A DNA stretch of 64,000 bases, taken from contig JALMLS010000368.1 in the NCBI GenBank assembly GCA_038496445.1, forward strand, positions 1 through 64,000. Reading direction: 5' to 3'. Below, piece after piece: positions 23,747-36,132 of the stretch (within the stretch, counting starts at the first letter, position 1; each line of letters opens with the position of its first letter). The translations under genes were made by a program, and so were the position numbers. This stretch comes from Trichosphaerium sp. ATCC 40318 (lineage: Eukaryota > Discosea > Flabellinia > Trichosidae). A model generated the notes under the pieces. That model made no database searches and was not told the DNA's origin. It worked only from the letters and a program-made list of their open reading frames with translations.

Positions 23747-24551
23747 CTACTGCAAGAAAGCCATTAGTGTATAATACAGATATACATGACTTTATTTCAA
23801 CGTGCTTGGGTATTTGATGCTAAAAAGGAAGAGGTTTTGAAAAAGTACACAACAAAAAGCAATCTGTTGACATTTTCAAACACGTCAAGTTATTACTATG
23901 TTGCTGAAGGTATTTATGCAAAAGTATCATGATAAGAATAAAAAATCCCTCAGCAAAACCCACATCATACAATACAACAATGTAATAAACGCAGCTATAG
24001 GTGTTACTACTACGCATCGCGGTATTATATCGCATCATAATCATTGGGTAATCGGCGGAAGTTTTTCAGACAACACGTTCAAAATTAGCAAGCATGTTAA
24101 AGACTAGCCTACGCTGTACTAAGAACATTAGATCCCAATTTTTTGGAGAACGTAACTCTAACTCAAGTGTGACACGTGATTATTTAGTACTAAACAAGCC
24201 TCAAATAATCTCCAACATACTCTACTAATGGTTTACGTGCGTACAGGGCTCATAGGCAGCATATTAAGAATATTTACCCTAACAGTAAACTAATGACACT
24301 TAATGCTTTTCATACGCCTTTAGAGTTTATAGTCTTAACAGAGGTTTTCCTGTCTACAAATAAACTATTTGGTGATGTTTAGAATGGTGCTCACTATTCA
24401 GCGTAACAGCTGGAACTGCTAACTGTGTTTTTCACTCCCAGTAAGTACAAAAGCATACAACCATTAGTCGACTCTTTTGGATAAAAAGCAACTATTCAAT
24501 TCTATGAACGTGATTCAAAGTATTTTCTCAGAACAACTTTGACGGACATTA
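23747..24551. other. Intergenic between divergent genes
   Basis: This is the upstream region of copy D (-) and the F-box/zinc-finger gene (+). Open frames at 23820-24107 on both strands have no domain. CACGTG is near 24173. Confidence 0.55.
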
Positions 24552-25187
24552 ATGCCTAGTACAACAATGACAACACAACTTCTTAACTATGACTGTTACT
24601 ACTGTATTCTTAAACACCTTAAAATGGACTGGCGACTATACCCAACAATTTCTGTGGTGTGTAGGGAATGGTATCACATGGCTGAACAGCTTGTTACCCC
24701 TTATGCTAGGTACTATGCAACTTCCTATATTACACGACGTTATGAAGGAACAAAGGACTATACAAGATTTGAAGATGGAATAGATTGGCTTAGGGTTTGC
24801 AAGTCCTATGGCTCATTCCATTATGCCCATTGCAGTTTTTGTTACAACTTTCTACATAATGATTTGGATCAAAATTTAAAGGCAAACACGTGTCCACTTT
24901 GTGAGAGTTATGCCTTTTGTAATTCGAAATGCTTCTTTAAAGCTCGTAGAACACATAGCCATCATTGTGGACGTACGGTAAAAGCAGTGGCATTCAAAAA
25001 GAAAAGACTTTGGAACAAAATTGTTTTCATAAAGGAACATAGGAACAAAATATATCTTACACCTGATGACGAGTTTGTGAAAAGAATAATGTGGTTTGAG
25101 GATGGAACTGATGTAAAGCAAGGCATCAAACAATGTCAATTTTTTACTAAACTATTTGAACAAAGAAAACTCTTTGTTCGATTTTAA
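24552..25187 (+). CDS. F-box-like protein with a MYND-like zinc finger
   Basis: Single exon, 211 residues. Residues 9-45 (LLNYDCYYCILKHLKMDW...VVCREWYHMAE) fit a diverged F-box helix trio. Residues about 94-140 hold the Cys/His array HCSFC...TCPLCESYAFCNSKCF...HSHHC, that is C-x2-C, C-x2-C, C-x4-C-x3-C, H-x-x-H-C, which is the MYND order of zinc ligands. The C-terminal 70 residues are basic and aromatic with no known domain. F-box plus MYND would suggest a ubiquitin-ligase adaptor that uses a protein-binding zinc finger in place of LRRs; the partner is unknown. There are no introns, like the F-box/LRR genes nearby and unlike the other gene classes. Confidence 0.75.
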   Translation: MPSTTMTTQLLNYDCYYCILKHLKMDWRLYPTISVVCREWYHMAEQLVTPYARYYATSYITRRYEGTKDYTRFEDGIDWLRVCKSYGSFHYAHCSFCYNFLHNDLDQNLKANTCPLCESYAFCNSKCFFKARRTHSHHCGRTVKAVAFKKKRLWNKIVFIKEHRNKIYLTPDDEFVKRIMWFEDGTDVKQGIKQCQFFTKLFEQRKLFVRF

Positions 25188-26149
25188 CTGTAAACAACTT
25201 GTTCCTAAATGAATCTATTCTCCAGCATGAGTCACACGGCGATTGTGAGTTGAGCCTCCACACTGATAGATTCTCAGTTAATTGAGGAACAAATAAACAT
25301 ACAAAGGAGACTGTATCACAAATAAAATAAAGCTACAATGTGCCACCTGTTTGATTTGTTAACTTATACCGTCAATAAGTGCAATTGAATATCCTCAGCC
25401 TGTTGTACATGCTCATAAAATAACTCTCGTCACGTGCAAATATTATTTATGGAATTATTAACACGCGGAGAGCTCTGTCGATTTATAATGCTAAGAATTC
25501 ATATTATTAAATAACGCCTGCCGAAGCGAAAAAAAGAAAAAGTCCAAGTCTGTGATATCTGGTAAAGAACCCGATGTATGTAGCACTCTAATCATCTCTT
25601 TCTAACTCTATTAGTATACCTGCAAAATCTCACTAGAAAAGCCATGGAGCTTGCACCTGCAGAAGTAATGCATTAAAGTATTTTTGTTGTAACTTCTTTT
25701 TTCCTTGTACACATAACTGTAACAAGTTTTTGGCTTGTAAGAGTTAACCAAGAAGCTTAATAAAAGTCTTGTATAGATTTAATACTAGTATCGATTTTTT
25801 GAAGTAAACAAATAAGACTTTAACAATGTTAACGCAAGTACTTGCCAACAGCGTAACTGCTACTCCAAATGCTATGGTAATGGTATTTTCTTTCTTTCGT
25901 TTGGTCCAGTTATCGCTACGAAAGGCGGAATCGCCAGAAAGCTGGAAAGCAAACTTGCTGTTGTATCGAGCTACCATGTGTTTAAAAATATTTTCTTTTT
26001 TCATGAATTTAAATACACGCTACGCCTCGAGTAAATAAATGACACTATGGCTTCGGTAGCGCCCAATATTTCACTTGAGCTAAAACAAAAAAGTACACAA
26101 TCTTACTTGGTGCCAAGCTAAGCTTAATATCATTTCACAAAAAAACACA
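25188..26149. other. Intergenic, with a repeat shared with 45535-45640
   Basis: About 25960-26075 contains CATGAATTTAAATAC, GCTACGCCTCGAGTAAATAA and TATGGCTTCGGTAGCGCC, which recur inside gene F. Open frames at 25744-26038 on both strands have no domain. The segment serves as the upstream region of the phosphatase-fold gene. Confidence 0.6.
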
Positions 26150-28095
26150 ATGTGGAGGCTACCACTCTGCGTTTTATGCCTACATGTATGCTTGACGTAT
26201 TGTGGATCAAGTTATCACGGATATGAGGAACCTTTTGTTATAAATAGGTTCAATCTAGGCAGTGGTTCGTCTTATTCGCCGCGTTATGATGCTAGCAAGT
26301 ATTTACGGTACCCTCCGCCCCACACGTGTTCAGAAAAGCATATCTTTTACATGGGTCGTCACGGAAGCCGAGAAGGTACGGCGATCTCTTGAATACTATA
26401 AAGAGAGCTTATTGAGTATGGTTATAGGTGATAACGATGAGTGGCCGGAGCTCCGCGAGTTTTTAAACGAGCACTTGGACAAAATAAAGTTATCATTCGT
26501 ACGGCTTTTTTTCGAGGTTATCTTCACGAATACTCACGGGTTTCAGGTACGTAACTGGGTTCCCAGACCTGCTTCAGATGCCGGTGAATTGGTTGTGGAA
26601 GTTGCTTTGAAAGAGATGAGGCACCTCGCCCAAAGGTAACGAAACAACCACGAAACAAATCATAATTTAATTTTCTTTTTTTTTTTTAGCTTTAAGCGAA
26701 ACTTTAAGTCCCTCGACTACCCGTACGATACAGATAGGTATCGTATTCGCACTGGATCTAAAGATACGTAAGATTGCGCCAACTGCCTGTAAAATCGCGG
26801 CTTACGATGTTTAGAGGACGAACTGACTTAACAGCCTCAGCTTTTGCAATGAGTTGTTGGCCTGGACAGCCTTATCAAACAGGCTCGCCACATGAAACTG
26901 ATCCACTTCTGGAGGCTGATAATGCTTGTAAAGCATACGAAGGCACGTGATTAACGTTAATTTTGTTAAATATAATCACGTGATATCTGACAATTATTAG
27001 ACGTAACCGAAGAAGAAATAGAAGTAACACTTCAAAATGGCGATGTTGTAAATCTTGAAAGAAAAGATGTACGCGCAGCTGTGAGCTGGTTTAAGGTTTA
27101 AACAACTATTAGGTTGAAGCACACTTATGGCTTCATGAATTCGGTCACGACCTTATCCATAAAATCAACAACCAGATGGCGGTGGATCCGGAAAACGATC
27201 CTATTCCTATCACGCTTGATATGCTTCTTCTGATGTATGATGTTTGCAAAGTAGAGACAGTTGCTGAGTACGTACATATATCATAACTACGTCCTTAACT
27301 AATTCATTAATATTAGAGGATTCTCAAGATGGTGCTTGTTGTTTGACGAATACGATTGGGAGAGTACGAAATGCTAGAAAATGTTGATTTACAATACGAT
27401 TAGATTTATTGTACTTTGATGACTTGGGTGATTTTTATGGAGATGGTCCAGGCTTACCTGTTGTAAAACTTCAAGCTGTACCGCTACTAAAAACTGTTTT
27501 TAATACTATGGACAAAGTTATAGCTGGAGAAGAAGGATATGAAGAACAAAAAGCAGCGCTTGTTTTTGGATCAAAAGGAACATTTGCACCTTTAATGTCG
27601 GCTGTTCTTGGATTATTCCAAGATGACACTTTAGCTCATGATACCCCAAGATCTCAGTGGATGAACAGAAACTTTAGAGTCGGAAACTTTGCTCACTATG
27701 GGTCGCATGTACAACTTGGATTTTCACGAAGTCTAGTATTTCTCACATTTTTCGTAGGCTCTTTTTGTTTTGTATGCTTGTGGTTTGGACGATTATAGAG
27801 GTACACATAGCATGCTTATTCTCGTACTTACCATCTATTTAGTACTTCTTATGCACAATGAGGCTCAGCAACGTATACCTGGGTGTTCCAGCATGTATTG
27901 TCCATTGGAAGAGTTCAGAGAGCTATACAGAGACATTCTTGAGCTTAACTGGGTTGAAGTACGTTTGTTTTCTCATCATAGTTAGTTCGCTTTTCGCTAA
28001 TACCAGTATAGGAATGTGGAAACGACCCTCAGTTATGCTTTGACTGGATAGAAGATATATACCTTCAAGGAGAGACTTTCCCAAACAAATCATAG
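26150..28095 (+). CDS. Secreted histidine-phosphatase-fold protein (MINPP-like), probably catalytically altered
   Basis: A signal peptide (MWRLPLCVLCLHVCLTYCG) precedes the branch-2 histidine phosphatase motif: FYMGRHGSRE (RHGxR, with the phospho-accepting His). A 28-nt intron (26375-26402) follows. Later blocks are AGELV, YRIRTGSKDTGRTDLTASAF, SRWCLLFDEYDWE, LYFDDLGDFYGDGPG, ALFVLYACGLDDYRG, YLVLLMHNEAQQRIPGC and a C-terminal FDWIEDIYLQGET. The order and Cys pattern fit multiple inositol polyphosphate phosphatase / histidine acid phosphatases, which act in ER, lysosome or outside the cell. The odd point is in the second catalytic motif. Where the family has H-A/D-E-T before PLLxLLGLF, this protein reads GSKGTFAPLMSAVLGLF, so the second His and the proton donor are gone. 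Splices keep frame throughout; one intron (about 26942) appears to use GC-AG. Confidence 0.85.
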
Positions 28096-28192
28096 ATGCA
28101 ACTTGCTTCACATAATAAATTGTAGTGAAAACGAAAACAAGTCTCAATCACTACCTTCTTCAAACACGTGTTTTAAAGAAAAGTAACCTTTT
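28096..28192. other. Short convergent 3' gap
   Basis: Under 100 bases separate the stop codons of the phosphatase-fold gene (+) and surface copy E (-). The gap is A/T-rich with CACGTG near 28163. Confidence 0.6.
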
Positions 28193-30611
28193 CTACTCTT
28201 CTTTATTTGGTGGCATCTCAATAGGTGGCATCTCAGCCGAAGCTACTTTTTTACCGCTTCTTCGTAGAGAATAAGGTACAGTAGAATGTCTGAGCTTAGG
28301 TATTGCAAACATAGCGATAACGACAATAACCAGCTACCAGTAACGTAAGTTATTATAAAGGATACATCAAAAGGTGTCACACTCTTACCAATGCGAGAAT
28401 GCCAAATGAGACACCTAATACCAAACCAACATTAAGTCCGCTCTCACTCTCACAACTTTCAGATCTCGAAGTGACAACAAATAGGCTATTGGTAGGATTA
28501 GTGACGTGATTCTTGTATACTTACAGAGTTCGTACGAAGAAAGAGTTCGTTCAATTCTTGCAACTATACATTGTGGAGAGACAAGTTCAAAAGTGCCGTT
28601 AATACAGTTGCTGTTACTTCTTATTAACTCTGTTCGCATTGCGCCAATATTTTCTGTTGTGTCATTGCCATGTGTTAGATCAATGATAAATGTTGTATTT
28701 TCTGGTATCACAATACATCCTACAACTCGTTTAAATACAATAGATTAACCACTGAATATGAGGGTGCCTTCAACTTCAAGAAAACCACCTGGAGCTAAGG
28801 TAGCTGTTTTTGTGTTGACAAAGTCTCCATTTATCTTTATGGGAAAAGACAAGATAGCACCTTCTGGCAGACTCGCCGTAGTAGGTATGGCAATAGGTGA
28901 AAATGTAGGAGTAGAAGTAGGTGAAAGGGTAGGTGGAGATGTTGGTACAAAAAATAAGTTCTGACAATACACTAAAACAAGAAAAGTTAGTTGTTGCTTT
29001 ATAGTAACAATACAAACTTACCCTCAGTCTGACAACTTGGAAATGCTTTACTAGCTGTTTCTTCACACAAAAAATCTGTTGACTGAGTTCCTGGGCATTT
29101 TATAACGTTTGTAACACGCGCTATTTTTAGAACAATCCGTTAAGAATAGATGTTGTGGCACACTTACGAGGAGTAGTTTCATATTTTGTATACCTTGTAT
29201 TCCTAAACCGGTACTTACTATCCATGCAATAAAAACCCTTTCTGTTACCTTATTGTAATATTACTCTGTATACCAATCATACCTGGAGCACCCAGAAGAG
29301 TAGCCGACCCTTTTTTTCTGAAAAAAAAAATAAAGGTTATGTCATACGTGCTGTTTGTTTTGTACATGCACGTGTTATTCTCGAACACACAAGAATCAAT
29401 GAGTACTTGCCCTGTTGATCTTAAGCCAGAAAATAAAAATGTTCCGACTATAGTAATACTAAGCAAGTGGGAGTAGGTTGGTGATTTTGTACCGGCACAT
29501 TCGTCCTCAAAATTGTCAAAACTCACTCCGTTATTAATAAATTGCGAGTTTACTACTTGTGCTTCTTTCGAAAACGCGTATATAATATATGTATCTCCTT
29601 TTGTTCAAAATTACACTCTACAGTATTGTGATTAGTTACACGTGCCTGTATCGCTTAAAGAACGGTTGTCCTCAAACAAACATGAATACATAAATACCTA
29701 AAAATAGAAATCAGATTTTAATGTTAAGAACACGTGACATACTCTATCAACGCTTAAGAAATTGGCTATTATACCTAAAACACTTAAACATTAATTCTCA
29801 GTGTGGGAAGTCACTTGTAAAGTGGACCGTACCTCGAAAACTAAAGTTCTCGATAGTTCTTGCATTATTTATGAAACTACAAGTTTCCAAACGTGCACTT
29901 TCAGCTGTTTCAATAGATAATCCAGTTGGAAAGAGTCCAGCACCAAGATGGTCCACTATATCTCGGAATGTACAATGTTCTACAACGACGTTCTCACTTT
30001 TAAGAACTTCAGCATAGGCTTGTTAACAAAATCAAACAACCACCTACCTGTCAATAATTTGAACAAATAAATCAGTTCCCTTGACAGTCACATTCCTAAA
30101 CAACGCTATGAAGATCAATTTAACACTTGATAAAAGTACCTAAGCGTTACGTTTGTAAATTCAGTCAATCTTAGACCACAAAGAAGTGTAAATCCTGAAA
30201 GGGAGATGCTGACGTTTTGCACAGTGGTCAAACCAGCAAATGTGTTCGCACATGACACTGATACGTTGTACAGGCCTGCTATAAAAAGATTCTTGAATGA
30301 AAACTTCCATAAAATTTCATGTCAGCGTACCATAAATGTCAACACTTTGGTTGAGTACATGCGAAGAACTATTAAAACTCAATTCCGTTGAATTGAGAAT
30401 AAGTGTCGTTGGTTCTTCGCCCAAATAGCACGATAAATCGTTACCACACACATGATCTTCTGATGTTGTTATAACTACAATAAAATCAGCAATTGTAGTG
30501 CTTGTGTCTCCGAATAAAATTTAAAAAACTCGAGCATGTGATACCGCTAGCTGTAGCTACCAATGTGAGCGTAATGACTAGCAATACCATGTGGCAAAAC
30601 CCCAAATTCAT
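28193..30611 (-). CDS. Surface membrane protein, family copy E
   Basis: ATG 30611 starts a signal peptide (MNLGFCHMVLLVITLTLVAT). The ectodomain begins VITTSEDHVCGNDLSCYLGE, in line with copies B-D, and includes LILNSTELSF, IDSCVFENNTC and many sequons. The stalk (about 28830-28950) reads PTSPPTLSPTSTPTFSP. Then come the block PENTTFIIDLT, the loop ending ERTLSSYE and the membrane span. The tail KLRHSTVPYSLRR is longer than in other copies and carries a doubled EMPPIEMPP unit before TAG 28193. Introns are short GT-AG. No certain disablement is seen; middle exons are approximate. Confidence 0.82.
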
Positions 30612-31455
30612 TCTCTCTTTCTAAACACACTAGCGAATGACAGTGAGCGTTAAACAAGATATATTACTTCGTGACAAGAAAATCTTATACGGAACGCACG
30701 TGATTGCTTTTCTGGCTTTGATTATGTCGATGTTAAGTTAAACCTTTCCGCCTCTGTATGCGTTTTTTATGCGTAGTCTAACTGTTTAGACATTAGTAGC
30801 GGTTGTGTTTTTTTAAGGCAGAGGAGTGGGTTACGAAAAAGAACCACACTGTGCGCAAAAAGTCGAAAAAATGCCAATGTACCATCCACTATGCCTAGTG
30901 ATGCCAAACGTTTTTTAGTGAACCTTCTTTGGATTTATCACGTCTTTCGCCCCAAAAAGAAATGTGTGAGTTTCCTTGCCTACGCACGGACATACTAAAA
31001 CTAAAACCGAACACTTTTGTATCGACTTCCTTTAAATCTTACGGAACTTCCAGATTTTACCTTTTTTTTTTATTTGAAGAAATTATATCGCTTCAAAGCC
31101 CTAAAAGCAAGGATTTGGACCTATGAATCGATATAAAATCGTATTTTCAACAGGTTGGAAGTATTTAAAACATGACAAAAGAACTTGGTGGTACGCAAAG
31201 ATATCAAACAGAAATTTCAAAATTTTTGATACCAACTTTGATTATCACCACGTGGTGAGCAATTCACTTTTGTGCTGAAAAAAAGTTGTTTGGTTGTCAT
31301 CAACAACGATAAATAAATTGGTTTTCAGTCTGCTACAGCGTTAAAACACTCATGTAGGTACTGGTCAAGATCTACAGAGTGGTAAATGGTAAAGCCGTTC
31401 GCTGGTATAACGAATTCGAAAAGTTGAGTATTGATGTACGATTTTAATGAAACAT
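30612..31455. other. Intergenic, no gene recognised
   Basis: This is the upstream region of copy E. An open frame at 30929-31126 (+) is Phe/Leu/Lys-rich with no domain. CACGTG near 30696 and 31249. Confidence 0.5.
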
Positions 31456-33721
31456 TTATTTGAGAACACTGTCTTTCCATGGTGGTCCATTCTCCAATAA
31501 TTGTAGCATTGTGCATTTAGTTCTTTGTCCTCCTTGTGCTGATGACATTACTTCCAAACGCATTTTCTCTCTTGTACCTCTCTTAAGAAAAAAAGAAGAA
31601 GGTCCAACAAAACTCTTCTAATAAAAAAAGTCACGTGTTTGAAAATGTTAGATGATAGAATTTCATGTAATTTACCTCTTCAGGGTCTATGGCTATAGCT
31701 GAATATAGTGGCGATGAAGTATTCGCGTCTGTGTAGAATTGGAGCGCATTTATCACTTTTGGCTTTTTGTTTTCGAAGCAATTATAGATCCACACGTATC
31801 TTAAGTTTATCATTATCTTTTTTGGTATATACTGTACATCTGTTATCATCACATCTAGTATAATAACAGACGGCATCTCCTCATAAATCTGAAAAAACAA
31901 TCAGCGAAATTAATAGGTAATTCTGGAAAAAAAAAGAATTCAACGCTTATTTTAGGAAAAGTCTATAGCTAAATTTACTGAAGAACAAATGGATTTATGT
32001 TGTCTTTCATTTTATATTTGAACATTAGAAAGACATTTTAAAATGACTAGGAGTTTTTACCGGCAAAAGTCAGTGGAAAATATCCATGACAATTTTTTGC
32101 CTTTTTTTTGTTTTTAATACCTCAAGTTGTAGAAGTCTACTTATCTCCTCGCGTCCTTCTTCGGGCTTTACAATAATTTAACACAAACGAGATATATTAT
32201 GCATACCAGACTTGATATTTCTTGTATGTGATCATGTGTATAGCGCTGATTTTGTAATATTTTTGCAAATTTCTTTTGCAGCCTTTTTGCTATTTTTTTT
32301 TCTGCCTTTGTTACTCTATCGACCAAAAGACGTGTTGTTAGCTCTAACTAAAGTTGACGCAATAAAATATTCACTTACTCTTCTACATCTGTTATCTTGT
32401 ATACAATATGATACCACACGTGTGAGTAACCTATTTTATGACAAATGAGTTTCCTTGTCAATAAAAAAATCCATCACGTGTTCAAAACTAACAAATGAAG
32501 TACCAGTGAAGAGTTTCACTGTCATTTGGTCGTTGACAGTTCTTCTTTGCGTTGATATCTTATTACGTCTATAAAACATTGGATTGACAATATAATATCC
32601 CTTTTGGTTAATAATCTAGGCGTAGACGTCAACATCGACTTTTTGGCTTTTCAAAAAAAAAAACTAGAAAATACCAAAAGAAGGCAACTTGCCACGTTTT
32701 TTAGCGTACCTCTATAATCTCATTACCGCTCGCTTTGCCAAAGCACGTGTTAGGCTTTTTTACGACAATTGCTTCATCTTCAGCCACGTGCTGTACGCTA
32801 ATAGGCCATACACATGGTACTAGACAACACAGATAGTTTTTCCAGGCTGTTCTTCCTCCCTAATCATATTGTAAGTTTTTAATGCGTTAAATTGGAAAAG
32901 ATGTATGGTGACGCAGTAGAATGAATGGTATTTATCACAGGGTTTAGTGGGTTCCTATTTCAAAAATTTGTACCGGTTTGTGGTGGCTGTCTCTATTGGA
33001 TAACAGAGATACACTTTCTCTCTTACCTTGCGATGAGTAAATCGCAGACATTGGTTTATTTGTAGTTGGGTTGGGTTCACTAAATACAAAAACTGTGTAG
33101 CACAACCAATCACACTTTGTAAAAGAAAATGGCCTTAACCGAATTTCAGTGAGCCTTCAAGTAACAGGAATAATTTATGACGAGAAGAAAACTTGTCACT
33201 TTGACCTAACTCCAATGATAACACCTCTTTGACAACGGTTCTCTTAAGTTACCTTAGAGCACCTGTAGACTGTCCTGAATCATAGCGGAATTCCTCATCC
33301 GCGCTATAGGACGTAACAAATACCTCTTGTTGCAAACAAAATCATACACGTGTATTTTAATTTGGTGTTACACAAGCACGTGATTTTTTTATTTTTTTTG
33401 ATTTATACAAGTGTATGTCTTACACCAAGAATTCATTTACAAACGCATCTGCTCTATCAGTGCTATCAATCAATATGGCGGTTTGTTGCTGTGCATTGTT
33501 CTTTGCGGCTTCTGCTGCCTTTTCTCTTTTTCCTTGCATGTACAGTTGCTTGCTGTAGTTCTAATAAAAAGTCGATCAAAACAAGGTTCATACGTTGGGA
33601 TATGACGTTTGTGGCGGTTTTTTTTTGAAAACGTTGAACGTACTATGTGTGCGTATAATTCGTCGCACGAATGCTCTAATCTACGAAGAAATGACATTAT
33701 CTCATCTGCAGTAGTAGTCAT
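31456..33721 (-). CDS. Multi-exon protein, function unknown
   Basis: A chain of exons with matching phases runs from ATG 33721 (MTTTADEIMSFLRRLEHSCD) to TAA near 31456 (ending ENGPPWKDSVLK). Recognisable pieces in order are STDRADAFVNEFL, SYSADEEFRYDSGQSTGAL, VKEVLSLELGQSDKFSSRH, WPISVQHVAEDEAIVVKKP, GYYIVNPMFYRR, KKIAKRLQKKFAKILQNQRY, EEISRLLQLEIYEEMPSV, VQYIPKKIMINLRYVWIYN and REKMRLEVMSSAQGGQRTK. It looks cytosolic: no signal peptide or membrane span, a basic helical middle and an acidic start. I do not recognise the family. Seven or more CACGTG palindromes fall in this gene, mostly in introns. Exon edges in 32200-33300 are uncertain and some pieces may belong to wrong frames. Confidence 0.55.
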
Positions 33722-34309
33722 GAGCGCTTCTAAACGATTTGTTAGTAGAAAATATTTAAAACGCGTATTTACAACCTACAGTCTCGTGTTTACGACCATT
33801 ACTACTCAATACTTGCTGTAGGCGGTTGTATTTATCCTTTTGTTTAATATCAACTCGTGCCAGGTCAATAAACTGAAATAAGCGCCCGTGAAGCAACTAG
33901 GCGGAGTAATTAGCCGTAAACTGGCGTATAAAAAGATACCAGATGTAAATGTGCAATACGACGCGTATAATCGTCTAACACATGTGGTACGGCTATTTTA
34001 GTAACGGCATGTTGTTTTGAAGTAACACTGGCTCCATTACTCATCCCTAACCGACTAACAAAAAAAATGAGTTTTAAAAAAACAGACACTTAACAGGCGC
34101 TAACTTAATTGAGTGCGACTTCTGAATCAGATTTCATATCCGCCACAGAGAACATTTCAAGGCCATATGGTTGCGTTGATTTTCATACAGGATCACGTTG
34201 ACTTTGGTCTGTAATAAAAGATAGAAAAAGAATGATGATTGTTCCTTAGACAGCGTGACTCTAGATGTTCAAGAGAACTATGTAAAGACAGAATGCTTTA
34301 TTTTTTTAT
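33722..34309. other. Intergenic, no gene recognised
   Basis: Upstream region of the unknown gene (-) and 3' flank of the propeller-like gene (-). Nothing supported; no CACGTG here, unlike the neighbouring region. Confidence 0.5.
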
Positions 34310-35493
34310 CTACATTAGCCATACCCCGTCAATTCCGGATTTAACACCTTGAAGAATATGGGTATTTGTTCTTCCACCCTTCACATCAATTTCGTAAACT
34401 GTTGAATTTCTTTTGATATCACCTGTATATAAAGTAGCAGAATACTCATCATAAGCGTAGTATGCAGCAGTACCGACAGACACTGGCAATCCTGTGACTT
34501 GACATTCTCTCTGGTTGACTTCAATTCTAGCTATACCAGTAGTATGTTGTCGTGGGGCATTAGGATCAAGTAATGTGAGAACGACAAATAAAGTGTCTCT
34601 GCTTTCATCATAGACAACAGAGCGAGGATTGGCAACTGTGAGGTTTACATTTCTCTCACAACTCTATTAGCTCAGTTAAAAAAAGAAGCACTGTATTAGA
34701 TACTAAATAACGTACCGAGATTGTCTCCAAAGACCATTTTATTGAAGGCGCTTGTGGGTCGCTTATATCAAGAGCTCTCAAGGTTTTACTTGTGAGCATG
34801 TATACCAGGTTTCTTTTTGAATCAGTAGCAATTGAATCGATACTTTCACTCTTATCCACGAGATGGTTTGTGGCAACTATTGTGAACGTTAACAAAAAAA
34901 ATAGTCAAAAAAAAAAGAAAGAAAAATTACGTACTTTGAATGTCCTCATGAGTGCCATCTATAGACATAGCGAAAATCGAATGAGTAAAGTTCTCTGTAT
35001 TATATCCCAAAATAACAAGGTAATCGTTAAGCATTGAAGTGTCAACATGAGCGAGACTGCAAAAAGTTAATCAACAAATACTTTGTGTTGAATGTGCTTA
35101 CCTCGAAATAACTTGGTCTCCAGTGTAAATAATAGATTCTGTATTGCCAGTTTTGACATCAGTTTTCATGATCTGTCCTCTAGTACTTGCATGAAAGACG
35201 TATTTCGAAGTCTTTGCGTTTGAAGCGACTGGGCAATCAGTACCGCTGATGTAGCAATCTGTACTGTACTTGCTAGTAAACCTGTTTGCAGTTGCTACAG
35301 GCGTAACGGTATCTAAAAAAGGGAAAATGAGTAAAAGTACACAAACAACTCGCAACGTACTTAAACTGAAATCTACAGCGCCTATTGTTTCAAGGAGATC
35401 ACCGTTTGGCAATGGTGCTCGATATTTAACAAGAATAGCTGCAAATGAGCTTGAAAGTAGTAGAAACAACGCAACAATACGGAGATGATGCAT
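34310..35493 (-). CDS. Secreted beta-propeller-like protein
   Basis: ATG 35493 begins a signal peptide (MHHLRIVALFLLLSSSFAA). Exons with short GT-AG introns then give blades such as YVFHASTRGQIMKTDVKTG, LNDYLVILGYN, FAISIDGTHEDIQ, NLVYMLTSKTLRALDIS, TLFVVLTLLDP and ATLYTGDIKRNSTVYEIDV, ending GIDGVWLM. Each unit is a hydrophobic strand pair with small loops ending in D/N, the pattern of an NHL/WD-like propeller of four to six blades. No membrane span or stalk follows, unlike the related product of the gene at 53589. Function unknown; extracellular binding is inference. Confidence 0.7.
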
Positions 35494-35739
35494 ATGTGAT
35501 ATAGTTTGTTGTACAAATGCAGTTGGACAATTTAAGATGGAGTTCCTCCGAATTTGGGATTTGGTGGGTAAAGTCTACTCGGGAATTTCTGAACTACCAA
35601 CGTATAATGTGTCACCAAGCGTAAGCTCTTTTCATACAATTCTGGTAACGCCTGCTTGAACGTCAATTAATACGGTATAAACCGGGATTGTTCGCAATTT
35701 GTTTTTCTCTACTTGTTCAGTTGATACTCCTTCAACACC

Positions 35740-36132
35740 TTAATTACAACCTGGAGAAGCGTTTTGGTCCATGCGTAAATGTCGCCATTTGCACAGAATT
35801 GACTTTGATGTTTTGCTATCAAATAACTTGTATATTGATGGTACGACAGCAGTACAAAGTATCTTGAGTTTAACTTGTACATATTAGGAGATCTTGAACT
35901 ACCTCAAGGATCAGTAATTGTATTTGGTGAAGGCTATACAACGATTAAAGTTGATGATTGTGTTGAAGCAAAAGATCTTACATTGGAAGCTTCAACAAAT
36001 GTACGATTGGTAATGTTATGTGCATTGGTCGCTGACTCTTTGTCTTTCTTCCCTGTAGACAACAGAAGTTACACTATCTTTTAGCGATACGTGTGAGAAC
36101 ATAGACCCTGCTATAGCAGCACCGCCATGAAG
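35740..36132 (+). pseudogene. Fragment of a propeller-stalk surface gene
   Basis: About 35875-36010 encodes YILGDLELPQGSVIVFGEGY then IKVDDCVEAKDLTLEAS, a GT-AG intron, and VTLSFSDTCENIDPA before a stop. This aligns in layout with the membrane-proximal region of the gene at 53589 (LKIVGNLNWENGSII, EIEITGCV, VLTFSQLC). The N-terminal propeller, the membrane span and the tail are not found, so it is probably a remnant. A few Cys-containing codons near 35750-35800 may be the preceding exon. Confidence 0.55.

Noticed and set aside
26375-26402. Frameshift just after the RHGSRE motif in the phosphatase-fold gene
   Set aside because: A 28-nt GT-AG intron restores the frame exactly, so no mutation is required.
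33350-33605. Overlapping plus-strand membrane-like frames
   Set aside because: Hydrophobic runs come from T-rich intron sequence of the minus-strand gene; the two frames overlap each other.
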